Assembly (NCBI GenBank): GCA_038502055.1
Contig: JAXRKN010000044.1
Span: forward strand, 4,374,001 to 4,438,000
Direction: 5' to 3'
Length of the DNA stretch: 64,000 nucleotides
DNA from: Tanytarsus gracilentus
Taxonomy: Eukaryota > Arthropoda > Insecta > Diptera > Chironomidae
The number at the start of each line of letters is the position of its first letter. The stretch's first letter is position 1. Positions 13,445 through 26,529 of this stretch are shown one piece after another. Position numbers and translations under genes: made by a program. The notes beneath the pieces are model-generated. The model made no database searches. It was not told the origin of the DNA and worked only from the letters and a program-made list of their open reading frames with translations.

Positions 13445-14374
13445 TAATCTTTTTAATTTATTTCAAAAAAAAAAAAATTTCCAACGTTTCAAGAAAATTG
13501 ATAAAAGAAATTCAGCCTTGCTTTAGGGTTATTTGTTGTTTTCAATTAATTAATGATTAAAAGCTCAAAAGGTTTGCAGATTTAATGATTCGTTAGAATT
13601 GAAAGATTAAATTTACAATAATGGAAAAAGTTTCTTCTTAATTTCTTAAGTAAAATGTCACAAAGGAAAAAGAAAAATTCTTCTTATGGGGTATAAAACT
13701 TTTCAACAGCCTTTCCTCATTTCTATATTTGGCATCAAATTCATTACTCATGTGAGCTTATGAGGAATACCTTGAGGGTTTTCAAGTCTTGATAGATGAA
13801 GAGAATGAAAGAAAAATTAAAGTTCAAGCCAGAGTAGGCATCTGATAATTTTTGAGCACTTGCAGAGTTTTTTCTTAATTGGTTTATCGTAATTTAAACG
13901 AAGTGTGAAAATTTAATTTAAGATCAAAAGATATTTTTTAAATCAAATTAAATGTGGTTAAATGTGTTTCAGATGTGAAAAATATCTTGACCTAGGTTTT
14001 TTTAAAAAAATTGACAGTTTGAGTAAATTTGTATTTCTCATCAAATTAATCCTTTTATAGTGAATGAACATAAGCTTGCACGTGTTCAAATAAAAAATAA
14101 AGAAGAAAAATTTTCGTTTCGTTTTGCTAAAATGAAAAAATAGGATTTTGCTTATAAAAACCACACACGTGTGAGCAAATAAATGAAGCTTTGAAAGAAA
14201 TATATTTTAACTTAGAAATTCATAGAGTTCTGAATTTTATATGCTCGAAATATTATCATGAGTTTTTTCAAAAGCGTTCATCTTCGTTCGTAAATTTTTA
14301 TGAGATTAAATCTTATTCAAATCCCAAAAAAAATAATTGATAAATTTATGTAATCGACTTATGTGTAAGCAATT
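13445..14374 (+). repeat. 927-bp tandem duplication, unit 1
   Basis: From the poly-A tract at about 13464 to AAGCAATTAA at about 14376 this unit repeats directly as 14375-15303, with an offset of exactly 927 bp. The only differences I see are one T and one A in homopolymer runs near the left end. It includes block B (13700-13980) and an identical 68-codon shadow ORF on the - strand in both units. Confidence 0.9.
13700..13980 (+). repeat. Block B, copy 2 of 3
   Basis: This copy matches 10461-10736 at about 97% in aligned bases and is identical to 14627-14907, which is its image in the tandem duplication. It carries 13 extra bases (AAATTCATTACTC-like) relative to copy 1. Confidence 0.8.
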
Positions 14375-15303
14375 AATCTTTTAATTTATTTCAAAAAAAA
14401 AAAATTTCCAACGTTTCAAGAAAATTGATAAAAGAAATTCAGCCTTGCTTTAGGGTTATTTGTTGTTTTCAATTAATTAATGATTAAAAGCTCAAAAGGT
14501 TTGCAGATTTAATGATTCGTTAGAATTGAAAGATTAAATTTACAATAATGGAAAAAGTTTCTTCTTAATTTCTTAAGTAAAATGTCACAAAGGAAAAAGA
14601 AAAATTCTTCTTATGGGGTATAAAACTTTTCAACAGCCTTTCCTCATTTCTATATTTGGCATCAAATTCATTACTCATGTGAGCTTATGAGGAATACCTT
14701 GAGGGTTTTCAAGTCTTGATAGATGAAGAGAATGAAAGAAAAATTAAAGTTCAAGCCAGAGTAGGCATCTGATAATTTTTGAGCACTTGCAGAGTTTTTT
14801 CTTAATTGGTTTATCGTAATTTAAACGAAGTGTGAAAATTTAATTTAAGATCAAAAGATATTTTTTAAATCAAATTAAATGTGGTTAAATGTGTTTCAGA
14901 TGTGAAAAATATCTTGACCTAGGTTTTTTTAAAAAAATTGACAGTTTGAGTAAATTTGTATTTCTCATCAAATTAATCCTTTTATAGTGAATGAACATAA
15001 GCTTGCACGTGTTCAAATAAAAAATAAAGAAGAAAAATTTTCGTTTCGTTTTGCTAAAATGAAAAAATAGGATTTTGCTTATAAAAACCACACACGTGTG
15101 AGCAAATAAATGAAGCTTTGAAAGAAATATATTTTAACTTAGAAATTCATAGAGTTCTGAATTTTATATGCTCGAAATATTATCATGAGTTTTTTCAAAA
15201 GCGTTCATCTTCGTTCGTAAATTTTTATGAGATTAAATCTTATTCAAATCCCAAAAAAAATAATTGATAAATTTATGTAATCGACTTATGTGTAAGCAAT
15301 TAA
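14375..15303 (+). repeat. 927-bp tandem duplication, unit 2
   Basis: The second, directly adjacent copy of 13445-14374. The junction between units falls at TTAA, which occurs at both unit ends (microhomology): unit 1 runs into TTAATCTTTT and unit 2 exits as TTAAGCATTAA. The near-absence of differences implies very recent origin or an assembly duplicate. Confidence 0.9.
14627..14907 (+). repeat. Block B, copy 3 of 3
   Basis: Arises from copy 2 through the 927-bp tandem duplication and is identical to it by eye. Confidence 0.8.
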
Positions 15304-18300
15304 GCATTAATCAAAATCAGATTAGAACTTTTATTTCTTCCAGTTGTTCGCATAAACTTTTTGTTATGTTTTGTTTTATTATGAGTATCAGTCTTGGGAG
15401 TTGTCAAATTTCATTATTTATGTTTTTATTGCCTGCGTAACTCCTGTGTTCAACATTAAAAATTTAGCGAAAGTTCTTTTGTTTCCTTGAATGAAAATAT
15501 TTAGATAAAATTCCTGTACAAATATTTTGCAAAAATTTTCACACAATTTGGAATATACACTCAAAATTTTTTTTGAGTGCGAGAAAATAAGATTCAGAGA
15601 TTTTTAAATTAAATGAATTAATTAAAACTTATTTCAATTTAGGTATTTTTCTGAGTAAACAATGTGTTATTTATCAGATATCATCAGAAAAATAATTCTA
15701 CAAAAACCCTTTTTCGCAAAAACAATTTACCTAAAGCAAATTTTCGCAAAGAAAAATGAGCTCGTATAAATTCCTACTCGAAATAAAATAAAATTTATCA
15801 GTAACGACCTTGGAATGAATTGAATCCTTCAAACACGGTCGCGTGTTAAATTGAGCAATAAAAAGATGGGATTTTGATATATGTATCAAGCTCGTTTTAG
15901 ACGTTTTTAGAAAAAATTTACGTGAGTGGAAAAATCATTCACGCAAAAGGAAAATTTTTGATGTTATGAATTGTCTTAAACATGAAAAAAGCTTGAAAAC
16001 AAAAAAAATGCTGACTCATGACTCCCTCGACAGCTTTTAAATAAACATTAGCCAACTCTCTAGGTGTCCAGGAAGTTTATATCTCCGGCTTTTTTGTGAG
16101 TTACGCTAAAACCTCATATCTCGTCCTAGAAATGAAAATATTCATCAACTTTTATGAGGGCTGTAGAGAAAACTCATGCTAATGAGCTTTTGATGTTATC
16201 TTCATCTTTTTCTTCTCAATTTAGAAATTTTAGGAGCATTTTGTTAATTAATTTGCTGATGAGAGGTTAAACAAATATTTTGTGACTAAAATATTCTTTT
16301 TGTGATTTTTTTCATAATTTTCATTCAAATGAATTTTTTAATAACGATCATTAAAACATTAGTACAGTTGATAATATATTTGAGATTTCTTTTGATATTT
16401 CAAATTAAAGTAAAAAAAACAATTTATTTTCTGAGTTTTCTGTATGGGAAAATAGGTTTTTGCTTAAAGAACTTTTTCTATGTTTTCCATCATCTCAGCT
16501 TTGAATAAAAATTAGATGATAAGGTGTAAAACTTTTGCTTTGTAAAACTTTTGCAAATGCATCAAAAGTATGATATAAAGGTGCTCAAATCTTTCGAAGA
16601 AGAAGTTGACATCGTCAATTTACGAGAAATTTATGAATGAAGTCCGGTGAAAGCTTCGTAATTATATTAGTTGTTTACGTACACAAATTTTCGTTTGATT
16701 AATTTTCTGAGAATATTTTTCTATCAAGTATTTTCGGAGAGTAAAGTTCCATTTATAGAAATTCATTTGGGAAAAGATTTTCTTATATCGACAAAATAAT
16801 TTTTTTTCTTAAATACTAAAATTTTTGAAAACCTTTCACCGGTGAAAAAGAATTCATAAAATTCATTAGTCAATAAAAAAGTTTTCTAAACTCACAAAAG
16901 AGTACCTATAATAATTTGAAAATATAATTTTTAGATTTAAACTTATTTTTTTCAGTCTTTTGCCGTTGCGAAAAAAATTTAAAGTCAAGTAATTTTTTTG
17001 CATCTTCACAAAATTCACAGAAAACTGACAGCACATGCGCATGTGAAGGTGCCTTTAGGAAAAGTGATGCAAAGCAATTTTAAACTTAATTCGTGTTTGA
17101 TTTAAGACAACAAAAAGTAGATAATCATTTTAAAAAATAATTAAATTTTATCAAAATGGAAGAGCAGTAAAAATATACTGAAAAGTGCTTTTTTTAATTA
17201 AAAACTTTTCTCACACAATCACAACAACAACTGACAGCATATGAGTCTTATTGGATATCACTTTTTTAGAAATAAACAAGTTTAACATTCTTTGCAAATT
17301 TTTAAATTTTCACCAGAAAGAATTCTTTATTAATTAATGTTGAGTGACTAAACAGACGCCTAAAGAAACAAAGAAAGTGAATTATAAGGAATAAAATGAC
17401 AATTATATAAGTAAGCCATTAACTAAGCATTTTTCATAGTTCTTCTTATCTTATCTCTTCGTCTATAATTCTTTTGAATCACCAATCGACTAATTGTGAA
17501 TCGAAGTGCTAAAAGAATTCAATTAACGAACGAAAAGTATGCATAAATCACTCGCATGTGGGAAAAATTAGCTTGATGTCATCAAATTTCAATAAAATTT
17601 CCATTTTCTTTGAGAAGCATTAAAAGAGTGTGAGAGGAGAAAAGATAAAAACATAAACAGTGTGAAAGATGCTTGAAATGCGTGAATTTTCAATTTGATG
17701 AAAGCGAGAAAAAAAAATTAAGTGAAACAATTGAAAAGTCAGCGAGCGAAAACCTTAAAAAAAACAAGCAACAACAAATTGTGCTTGCCAGTGTCAAGTG
17801 AATTAAAATGGAGAGAGAAAAATTCCACAAAAATTGTGCTTACTTAAAGAAAAAAAAATATAAAATAATTTGAAGTGCACAAGACGCAACTTTTCGTTTC
17901 TATAGAGAATAGCATAACAAAAAAAACATTTTTTTTGGAGCAATAGAAAATTATTTTTATCACAGTTGTGCTTGATGAATAGAGCTATTACTGTGTGCAT
18001 AAACTCCAAACAATGAGAGATGAGCAACTTTGAATGAACGCGGGAGGAAAGAAAAAAATACACCCACAAGTATCACGTTTCACGCTCGTTTCAATGATTC
18101 GCGTTAAACGTAATTGAGATTCTCAATTTGAGAACGAATGGTGATTAGTTTGTCAATTGTGTTCCTCCTTTTGGTGCTTTGGTGATTTTTACGTATGTAA
18201 AAATAAACTGGAAAGTGAAACGTGGTTTTAAAAAAAACGGAACAAAGTTGAAAATGAAACCCAAAATTAAATCATAAATTAAATGAAAAACTTTTAAATT

Positions 18301-18831
18301 GAATCTACTCAAGTTAAAAATATATTTATAAAATTGAAACATCAGAAAATGAGATATCAAAAATTATTTTTGATATGTCCGGTCACAGTTTTCTTCCTTC
18401 TCAAATAAACAATTACCAAATTAAATCATCAAGTGAAAAAATAACTTGTGGCTTTCTCACCCAAAAGTTATTGAAAAGTTCTCCGCAAAATACTTCAATC
18501 GCACCCAGCTCGCCCATGTATTGCGGCAAAAAAAAACGAAAAACCATTTCAAGACACTGAACGACGTTAGTTGAATTATTAATTAAGAGTGTCTCGCAAT
18601 ATTCTTCGAAAAGCCAATTAGACAGCAAAATAATTTTTAAACTGCATAATTTAATAAACTTGTTGATCTCAGTCGCGCGGCTTGGAGTAAAATTTTGTAA
18701 TAGAAACTTGTTTTAATAATAATATCTGAATTTTTTCTCGCTCTATTTTTAGAATCCAATTAATGCCTCATATTTTTACTGGACGATTAGATTAATTTAG
18801 GAAGAAATAAACACATTCGTAAGAAATCATC

Positions 18832-20055
18832 ATGTCGATGAGATTTAAAACGACCTCGCCGTCTGCGGTTTCATCTCAATCACTTCCGAATTCAAAAATT
18901 TCCGACACAATCTCCATAAGCTCAAGTGTGAGTGCTTTCTCGACGGGACCAGACAGACATGGCTTTTACGGTGGAATGCAATTCTCAGATAAGCCAAAAG
19001 TACCACTCTCAAAAGCACAAATAATTGCTAGAGAAAAGAAATGGCTTCACATGCTCGATCACTGGTAAATGAGATTTTTTTCTTAATTCCTTACACGTGC
19101 TATACTTTTCTTCCACTGTTTATTTTAAAGGCCCGAATACATGAGCAAAAATTATAAAAAGATTCGAGAGCGATGTAGAAAAGGAATTCCGTCTGCAGTG
19201 AGGCCAAAGGCTTGGTTTTTTTTATCGGGTGGGCATTCACTTCTAGAAACACATCCGAACGTGTATCATGATTTACTAGAACAGGAAGGTGACGCACAAA
19301 TCATTGATGAAATAAAACGTGATCAAAATCGACAATTTCCAATGCACGAAATGTTCCTCGATGAAGACAAGCCTGGACAGAAGGAGCTATTTAACATTCT
19401 CAAAGCTTATTCAATTTTAAATCCTCAAACTGGATATTGTCAGGCACAAGCACCGATTGCAGCGTTTCTCCTCATGCACCTTCCCGCCGAGCAAGCTTTC
19501 TGGTCTTTCGTTAGCATTTGCGACAAATATTTAAAGGATTATTTTTCACCCGGAATGGAAATGCTTCGTAAGTGTTAACTGGAAAACGCTCATGAATTTC
19601 TTATTAAATTTCATTTAAATCTAGGACGAGATGCGAAACTCTTCATGGCACTTCTAAAAAGAACATCTCCACATGCACACCGGCATTTGGTGAAAACTAA
19701 AGTTGAACCTTTGATGTTCATGGCAGATTGGTTTCTATGCGCGATGACTCGTACTTTAAAGTGGGATTGCTTGCTACGTGTTTGGGATTGCTTTTTATGC
19801 GAGGGAATTAAAATTGTCTTTAAAGTCGCGCTTGTAATCGTCGGTGCAACTTTAGATTCACATCGGGTGAGAAAAAGCAATAAGGAATTGTGTGATGTTC
19901 TCGGACTATTAAAAGCACCTAAAGAGGCATTCATCGAGGAAGATTTTATTATGCATAATATTACGCGCATCAACATAACGGTTAATGATTTCGTTGTTGA
20001 ACATAAAAAAATTGAAATGCAAATGAGGAAAGAACAGGCTCAGAATCTGATGTAA
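18832..20055 (+). CDS. wkd: TBC1D10-family Rab GTPase-activating protein (whacked orthologue)
   Basis: Three exons, 18832-19064, 19131-19567 and 19625-20055, join in phase to 366 residues. A Ser-rich leader of about 40 residues ends in DRHGFYGG, a motif typical of TBC1D10 proteins. From about residue 77 the TBC domain follows: YKKIRERCRKGIPSAVRPKAW, then RDQNRQFP with the arginine finger R145, then GYCQAQAP with the glutamine finger Q182, then MHLPAEQAFW and RVWDCFLCEG. Both fingers are intact, so it should speed GTP hydrolysis on a Rab. In flies Whacked/TBC1D10 proteins are linked to Rab35 and to branching of tracheal and other cells (known for the family). The C-terminus is short, ending in a charged helix. 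The start is the first ATG in frame, preceded by an A/T-rich leader. Confidence 0.92.
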
Positions 20056-23000
20056 TTTTTTTGTGATGAATTTTTTAAATTTTATGTAATTGCGTGAAAT
20101 GACCGATCAGCGATGAAGAGGGAAAATTATAGTGGCGAAGAATTTTCTTACCTGTGTTGCATTAAATTGTTTTAGAAATGATAAAAATTTCTAATTAATA
20201 ATATCTAAATTTTAAAGCTGAGAGCTGCGTTTTAATTTAATTTGAATTTTTATCTGACCGCTAAAAATTCCATTTACTGATTATTCAAAATTGCTAATTT
20301 TTTCCAATCAAAACTTCAGCCTTCAGATTTGCATAAAAATTATCTCTGATATTCCTTTTTTAATCCATTAAAAGCTTTAATGGTAACTGATTAATAATTC
20401 ATCAAAAGTTTTAACTTCTAGCTTTCAATTATCAAAACTTTTACAAGCTCTTGTATAAAAATTTTCACTTGCAAATCTCCTTAAAATGTTTTTAAGTTAC
20501 TTAAAAATTGTTTGCAACTCTGGGTCTCTTTAAAGCTTCTTCGAGCAACGTGAGTAATTATTTCTGGGATGATTTCTGAGAAAAAGTTGTCTGTATAGCT
20601 TAAACAATGCCTTTTACAATACGTCCTCGAACACAATTTTTTGAGAAATTCACTTCCATTTTTGCTACTGTATATTTGTTGATTTTGTAATCGCCAAAAG
20701 ACTTGAGATTGAAAATTTCAACGATAACAAAGCAGCTGTTGTGACAACAGAATTGAAATAAATTGAACATTTGAAGACTTTTCCACACTTTTTTTTTATC
20801 GAGAGATGAAAACATTTTTGTATATGAAGTGAAATTCAAATATTTACAAACTTGCGAATGTGTTTAAAGAAGATTTAGGAGATTTTCTGCGAAATGAAAA
20901 TTTCTTTTAGGGTTCTTTATAAAAAAGAATAGCAAAAATGAAATATATTTCTCCGGTCGAACAAGTCGCGTCAAAGTTTTTGAATAAATTATTATTTTTA
21001 GGATTAAAGGTGGGTGCTAAGGGTCACGCAGAAAGTTTTTTTTATCGTGATCATGCAAAAGTTATATGAAGTTCCAATTTTTCTTATAACAATCTCTAAC
21101 GTCGCAAACAAAATTTATTTTCAATGGAAAATCTTCCCACTTATCTAATAATGGTCAAAAATACGAAAATTTAATTTTTCACAAGAGCGCTCTCAAATTA
21201 ATTTTCCCTCACAATCTCAAAAGATGAAAATTAAAGATGAAAACTTCACGCAGGTGGATTTTTTTCATCCTACATCATAAATTCATTCACGTTTAAAATA
21301 AATAAGATTAGTTGGTAACAAAATTATTAATTAAAATTTTTCTAAAATATCTCCGAATTTTTATAATTAAATTTTATTTATCCCGAAGGTGATGAAGCGC
21401 CTTTTAAATTATATATGCTATAAAAGTCCTTATTACCGTCTTCATAACATACCGCATGTAGCAATAAGAGATATATAGAAAATAGGCTAAAGATTGTTTT
21501 TGATAAAAACTTGTAAAGATAATTGAAAACTGAGCATCTAATAAATGAAATTGAAACAATTTTGATAACAATAAAAAAATGCGTGGATTTTTTCTATAGA
21601 AATTTATTTTAGCCTTCAGTGAATTTTTCCAAATCACCTTTGCAAATAATCGAGATTGAGCTCAATGTCGCCTGGTGCAAAAGGAAATTTGAGTTTTTTG
21701 ACGAAAGCTAATGGATTTTTTCCTTTGTGAAGCCAATTTACCATGATAATCCAAATTGCTTTATTAACCTCATGAAAGGCGTCTTTTGTGACAAATTACA
21801 AAAGGCAAAATGAGATCACTTTTAATTTTTTGTTTTAAAAGTTGAATAGAATTTTTTCATAACTTTGGGTAACTTGGACCGAGCACAATGAAAATTTATC
21901 TCTGAAATTTCTTTACTTAAGCTTCTTGTTATCTCTTAAAAGCTTTTATAAAGACTTTTAGATCCTTAAAGAATCCATGAAAAAAAGCTGTTGATTATAG
22001 GTCCTATAGACTTCTTAATTTCATTGTCACCAAACACTTGAAATTAAATTTACATAATTTGTAGAGTGATTCTATTACTTTAATATTTACTCTACTTGTT
22101 TCTATTAAATTGAGATTTCTCAATGAATGCTTCAATAGTGATAATTATCAAAATTTATGTATCAACATGTGACTCAATTTTCGAAATGGAACCCAAATTT
22201 TCCAAATCTTCGGGTGCTCATTTATCAAATTGAGGTTACATCCGATTCTTCCCCTCATTTAAGGATGTGTATGGAACGTGCTGAGATGATAATTTGATGA
22301 TAGAAAATATACTTATCGGGGCAACTGCATGAAGATAAAATTATGAAGAGTCAAAAAATTTTGATAAAATATTATTAATGTGAAAAAATTGATCGAAAAA
22401 GAAAATTCAACGTATCTTTATTGAACTCGATTAAGGATTAATTTTCATTTCAAAACAACTTTTGGACTGTTTTTCTTATCTTTCCGCAGAAATAGATTAG
22501 AAAATGAGATTTGTTACTCTTCTAAGAAATTTAATTTATTTTGTAAAATGATTAAAATAAAACCGATTAAAAAAGGAGCCACTTCTACCGAAATTCAATC
22601 TTGGTACGAATTTTTTTCTTTTGAAAGGTTTAATTCAATATTCAAGGTTTAAAAAAATGAATTATCTTTAGTGAACTTAAAAAATATTTCAAATTATATA
22701 ATTTTTTTCGTCGCAATGAAATAAAATTATTTGAAAAGCTTTTAACCGTGATTAATTAATAAATTTTCGATTATGCAAATCATGTTCCGTAAATTAATCA
22801 TCGGGAGCAGATTAGAAGGTCCCGTTTGAAAAGTTTTAGCACGCCTTCAAAAGGAGGAATAAAATTCTGAATAATTTTTTATGCACGCTATCTTAAAGAC
22901 TAATGGATTCGTGGAAATTCTTGAAAGATTATGTTAAGCCGTCTTTTTTTAAAAATTTCCCTGCTTTGACTCTCTTCATTTTCGCTTTGAGAAAGATCTA

Positions 23001-24004
23001 AATCCTCATTTAGTGATTTTCAAAATGTGTCGCAATATTAATAGTGAAATTGATAAATATTCATTTACAAGATTTTCTTGTAGCTCATGCTGTATGGAAA
23101 TATAATTTACAAATGCTTGATGATTACGACATTGACATAGATTTGTTTTCCACAGGTTTCTAGATATTATTTTCCAGAAAATTATTTGATCTCATCCTAC
23201 ACGCATTAATTAGTCTGAATAACGTTTGATTAAAATCTTGTAAGCAATCTTATTGGCATCAAAACATTGTTTTTTTTTAAAAACGAATGGATTGAGGAAC
23301 ATTAATCATAAAATAGTCAAATTTCGTTCAACTCTTAATTTTTTTAAAATGCATCATATTACGCAAAGTGGCAAATAATATATTGAATTTTTATTTAAAA
23401 ATTCAGGTAACATCACGCACATGTTAAAAATCCTTTCTGAATATTTTTTGAGTGATATGAATTTCTACGTATTTTATCGAGCTTTTACATACCCACATCA
23501 ATATCCAGGAATTTTGACAGATTACTTCAAATGATTGTTCACATTCAATCCAAAACATTATTTTTCACTTCACTCACTGAAAAGTCTTTTCAATCAACAC
23601 CTCTCAACATGCGACCATCTTCAACGATTTTCAACGAAAGAATGAAATTGTTTATTCTCACTCAACAGTTTCCGGTTGAGATTGAGGAAAATTTTTCTCC
23701 ACATTTTTAGCATGTTACACATGGTTGCTAGAGCTCACAATTTTACGCTCAATATGAACATTTAGAGTTTGTTTAAACATTTTGAATTGGAAAAAGTGAG
23801 TGTGAGTGGAAAACACTTAACACATACTGTTGATTTTGATTTTCTGAGGAAATTGTTCAAATTTTTATATGCTTACAAATCAATCATCGAGTAACGACTT
23901 ATTTAAAATATTATAATTTGAGGTTTCGACACCAGAGGCGCTAAAAATTGTTTATTTACAAACTTTTAAATAAAAATCTCATAAAATTATTTTTTAATCA
24001 AAAA
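20056..24004. other. Non-coding AT-rich interval
   Basis: About 4 kb between the TBC gene and the small membrane ORF. Short ORFs only (77-79 codons at most on the - strand, near 20600-20839 and 21404-21637), without splice partners or motifs. I see no repeat family or RNA gene. Confidence 0.55.
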
Positions 24005-24115
24005 ATGGTCGATGATTTAAGTTACTATATCTATATTTCACTGACTATCCTGCCAGTCTACTTTGGATTTCGTTTCCTTCAGTGGATGGGCCGTGAATTG
24101 ATGATTAATAATTAA
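24005..24115 (+). CDS. Candidate 36-residue single-pass membrane microprotein (smORF)
   Basis: The ATG sits in a good fly-type context (AAAAATGG). The 36 codons read MVDDLSYYIYISLTILPVYF, then a short amphipathic tail ending GRELMINN, stop TAA. Residues 6-24 form one clear hydrophobic helix with an acidic N-terminus and a basic/Trp-containing exit, as in tail-type mitochondrial or ER microproteins. Five bases after the stop there is a strong splice donor (GGTAAGAA, at 24119), and a matching acceptor (TTTTTTAG) ends at 24434, so a spliced 3' UTR is plausible. The local sequence is GC-richer than its flanks. I do not recognise the family. It may be spurious; conservation would decide. Confidence 0.5.
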   Translation: MVDDLSYYIYISLTILPVYFGFRFLQWMGRELMINN

Positions 24116-24646
24116 CTCGGTAAGAAAAATTCAATTTTATTGTTTGGAAAAATTGATAAGAGCCTTTTAAAAACAAACATTTGTGCCTCGAATTAGTAAA
24201 GAAGAAGACGTGCTATTAAGTGTTATTAAATGTCTTTATTTCAAAGAATGATCGAGAATTTGTTTTTGCTAATTCTTTACTACATTTTTTATTCATTCTG
24301 CATTACATGTTATGTGGTTTTCTTTTTTGAATTGGTGATAGGTAGGAACCCACTTTAAGTCCTTATCTAAAAATATTTTTAAACGTTACTGACCTTATTT
24401 AATACATTTAAAAATGACACACTTTCTTTTTTAGGTGATGACGCTTTAAAACTCTACCGATACGTGTGTGCATAAAAATTCGTCATCCAGAGCTATTCCA
24501 AAATCGGCCAGTCATTTCAGTACATAATTTAATTATTAAACATGTTAATGGAAACATGGTGAACACTATCAATAGAACGCAAGAGTGACAAAACTCAAAA
24601 AACTACATATTTATGATAATTACGAATCGACGCGTCTTAATATCTT

Positions 24647-26529
24647 TTAATATCCAGTTAAAGCCGTTGTGCTTGGAAATGATGTTCTAATCAATTGAAT
24701 TCTCTCACGGTCTAAATTAATCGTTCGACGCTTCAACATAATTTCACGCTCTAAATTACCCCGTTGAATCATCAGCTCACGTTTCATCTCTTGTGACCGT
24801 CTCAATTCTTCAGCAAGAACCGACATTGAGTCGTTAACGGATTTTACTTCGCCAACGAGTGCAAATTGCGACTCATCACGACAATTTTCAACTCTGGGTC
24901 TTTGGTGTCGATTATCGAGACGAGTTTGCGCAACTTTCATGGGTAAATCAATGTTTCGTGCTGCCACCTGAAGCTTTTCAATTTGAATTTCTGTGTCAGC
25001 TAATCGTCTAAGGCAAGTTCTCAGCTCATTTTCTAATCGTTGTCGCATTTCATCCATGCATATAACGCGATTATGCAAAGCCCTGTCGAAGTTATCAGCT
25101 TGCGTACGTAAATCGCGTGCTGAGTTCATCAAGATTGCATCTAATGTCCCTCTAAGTTGAACTGAAGAGACGCGACATTTCTCAGCCATCTCAAGATTTT
25201 CAACAGTATATTGCTCCCAATTAATTTCTGTAGATTGACTGGAAAAAAAAATTTGTGATATTAAAATAAAAAGTTATTCATTCAAAAGGAAATTTACTCT
25301 TGTGGAAATCTTATCGATCCTGGCTTGAACATTATTGCTGCAGCTTTGTTATTTAATTGTGAATTTCGCGAGTCATTCTCATGAGCATCTTTCTTATCGC
25401 TCCAATCAAATTCAAGTTGCTCCTTCTTAGTTCTATTTTCTGATTGCTGTGCCTCGATTTGCGATAAAGTTTTAATGAACAGTGCCCTGATTTCTGAAAT
25501 AAGTGCCTTTTCCTTAATCAATTCTTCTTCCGGTTCATCTCTAATCAACTCTTGATCAGGACGACGAATTCTTGTTTGTAGGCACTCGGAGACGATCGAG
25601 TCTGGCATTTGAAGTACATTCATCGCTTGTTTCAGTCTTCTTCGCTGCTCTTCGAGTGTGCAAATTTCATCAGTCATCGCACGAATGGCTCTTTCAAGGC
25701 ACTGCTTCCAGTCATCAATGTCACGTGATCGATTCTGAAGGCGTTTAGTGTTGTCACATTGATTATGATCGGTGATCTCGTAAGCTTTCATTATGGCATT
25801 TTTGGCCGAGTTTTCGACACTAAAAAGTTTTAATAATTTAGAAATTTAAAAAATTCTCAATCAACTTACACAACACTTTTCTCGATCGCATCACTGGCAG
25901 CTTTTAGTGTATCATAATTTCTTCTTCTCCACTCATTTGTGCTGAATCTTGTGATGGAATAAGAATCAACGACAGGTCGCGTGCCAGTCAAACCTGCCAA
26001 AGGGCTCCAATCAACTCTTCCCGTTGCCCATGGGCCAATAGGATTCATCATTGATTGAGCGGCCGGAACAATCACATGGTCGTCATTCTCTTGGGGAAGG
26101 TAGTAGGGTGCCGTATCGGCTGGCAATCCCAAAGGATTTGTTTGAATTTCATAATCAACGGGACCGAGTCGTGATATTAAATTGCAAGGATCAGGTGGCT
26201 GCAATGATGAGTCATACGACTCTCTTAACATGCTCCGTACTTTGGGGTGATATGGATCTGGCTCCCTCACCGTATCCTCAACCTCAATTTTACAGTCACG
26301 TGGCTTAATCGGCTCACGAAGAAATCCCCGTTCAGCTGCACTCACGTCGTCAAATTCATCGAAAGCCGAGGTAACTCGAAACTATCAAGTGAAGAATTTT
26401 TAAAAAATATTTTCCATTGATTCTGATCGAATTACTTACATGGTCATTCTTCTTAAATGACGTTAATTGACCGTCTCGAATGCATGCACAAGAATTATTT
26501 AATTTATTACAAACGCATTTACACGCCAT
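24647..26529 (-). CDS. Tektin-family microtubule protein
   Basis: Four exons on the - strand, 26440-26529, 25870-26381, 25298-25819 and 24647-25238, join in phase to 571 residues. Tektins form filaments inside the doublet microtubules of cilia and sperm tails. The signature nonapeptide appears as RPRVENCRD at residues 488-496 (family consensus RPNVELCRD). Long alpha-helical segments with conserved DWKQCLERAI and LEEQRRRLKQA stretches flank it, and the N-terminal half has a TRFSTNEWRRRN motif that leads into the first rod. Tektins are usually about 400-450 residues. The extra length is an N-terminal extension whose first 20 residues contain five cysteines. I cannot assign the subtype (Tektin-3/4/A-like is likeliest). 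It shares a 102-bp promoter with the CATIP-like gene. Confidence 0.92.

Larger units (their letters stand above)
4816..18831. other. Long non-coding region with duplications, no convincing gene
   Basis: About 14 kb, very AT-rich, with only short ORFs (60-90 codons) that lack splice partners or recognisable motifs. It presumably contains the promoter of the receptor kinase gene near its right-hand start at 4815, and the upstream region of the TBC gene. Its clear structure is repetitive: related blocks near 8880-9090/12170-12360 and 10461-10736/13700-13980, and a fresh tandem duplication at 13445-15303, listed separately. Confidence 0.6.

Noticed and set aside
13958..15091. Identical 68-codon - strand ORFs repeated 927 bp apart
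   Set aside because: They are identical only because the DNA is a fresh tandem duplication; the peptide is Phe/Lys-rich, AT-driven and without features.
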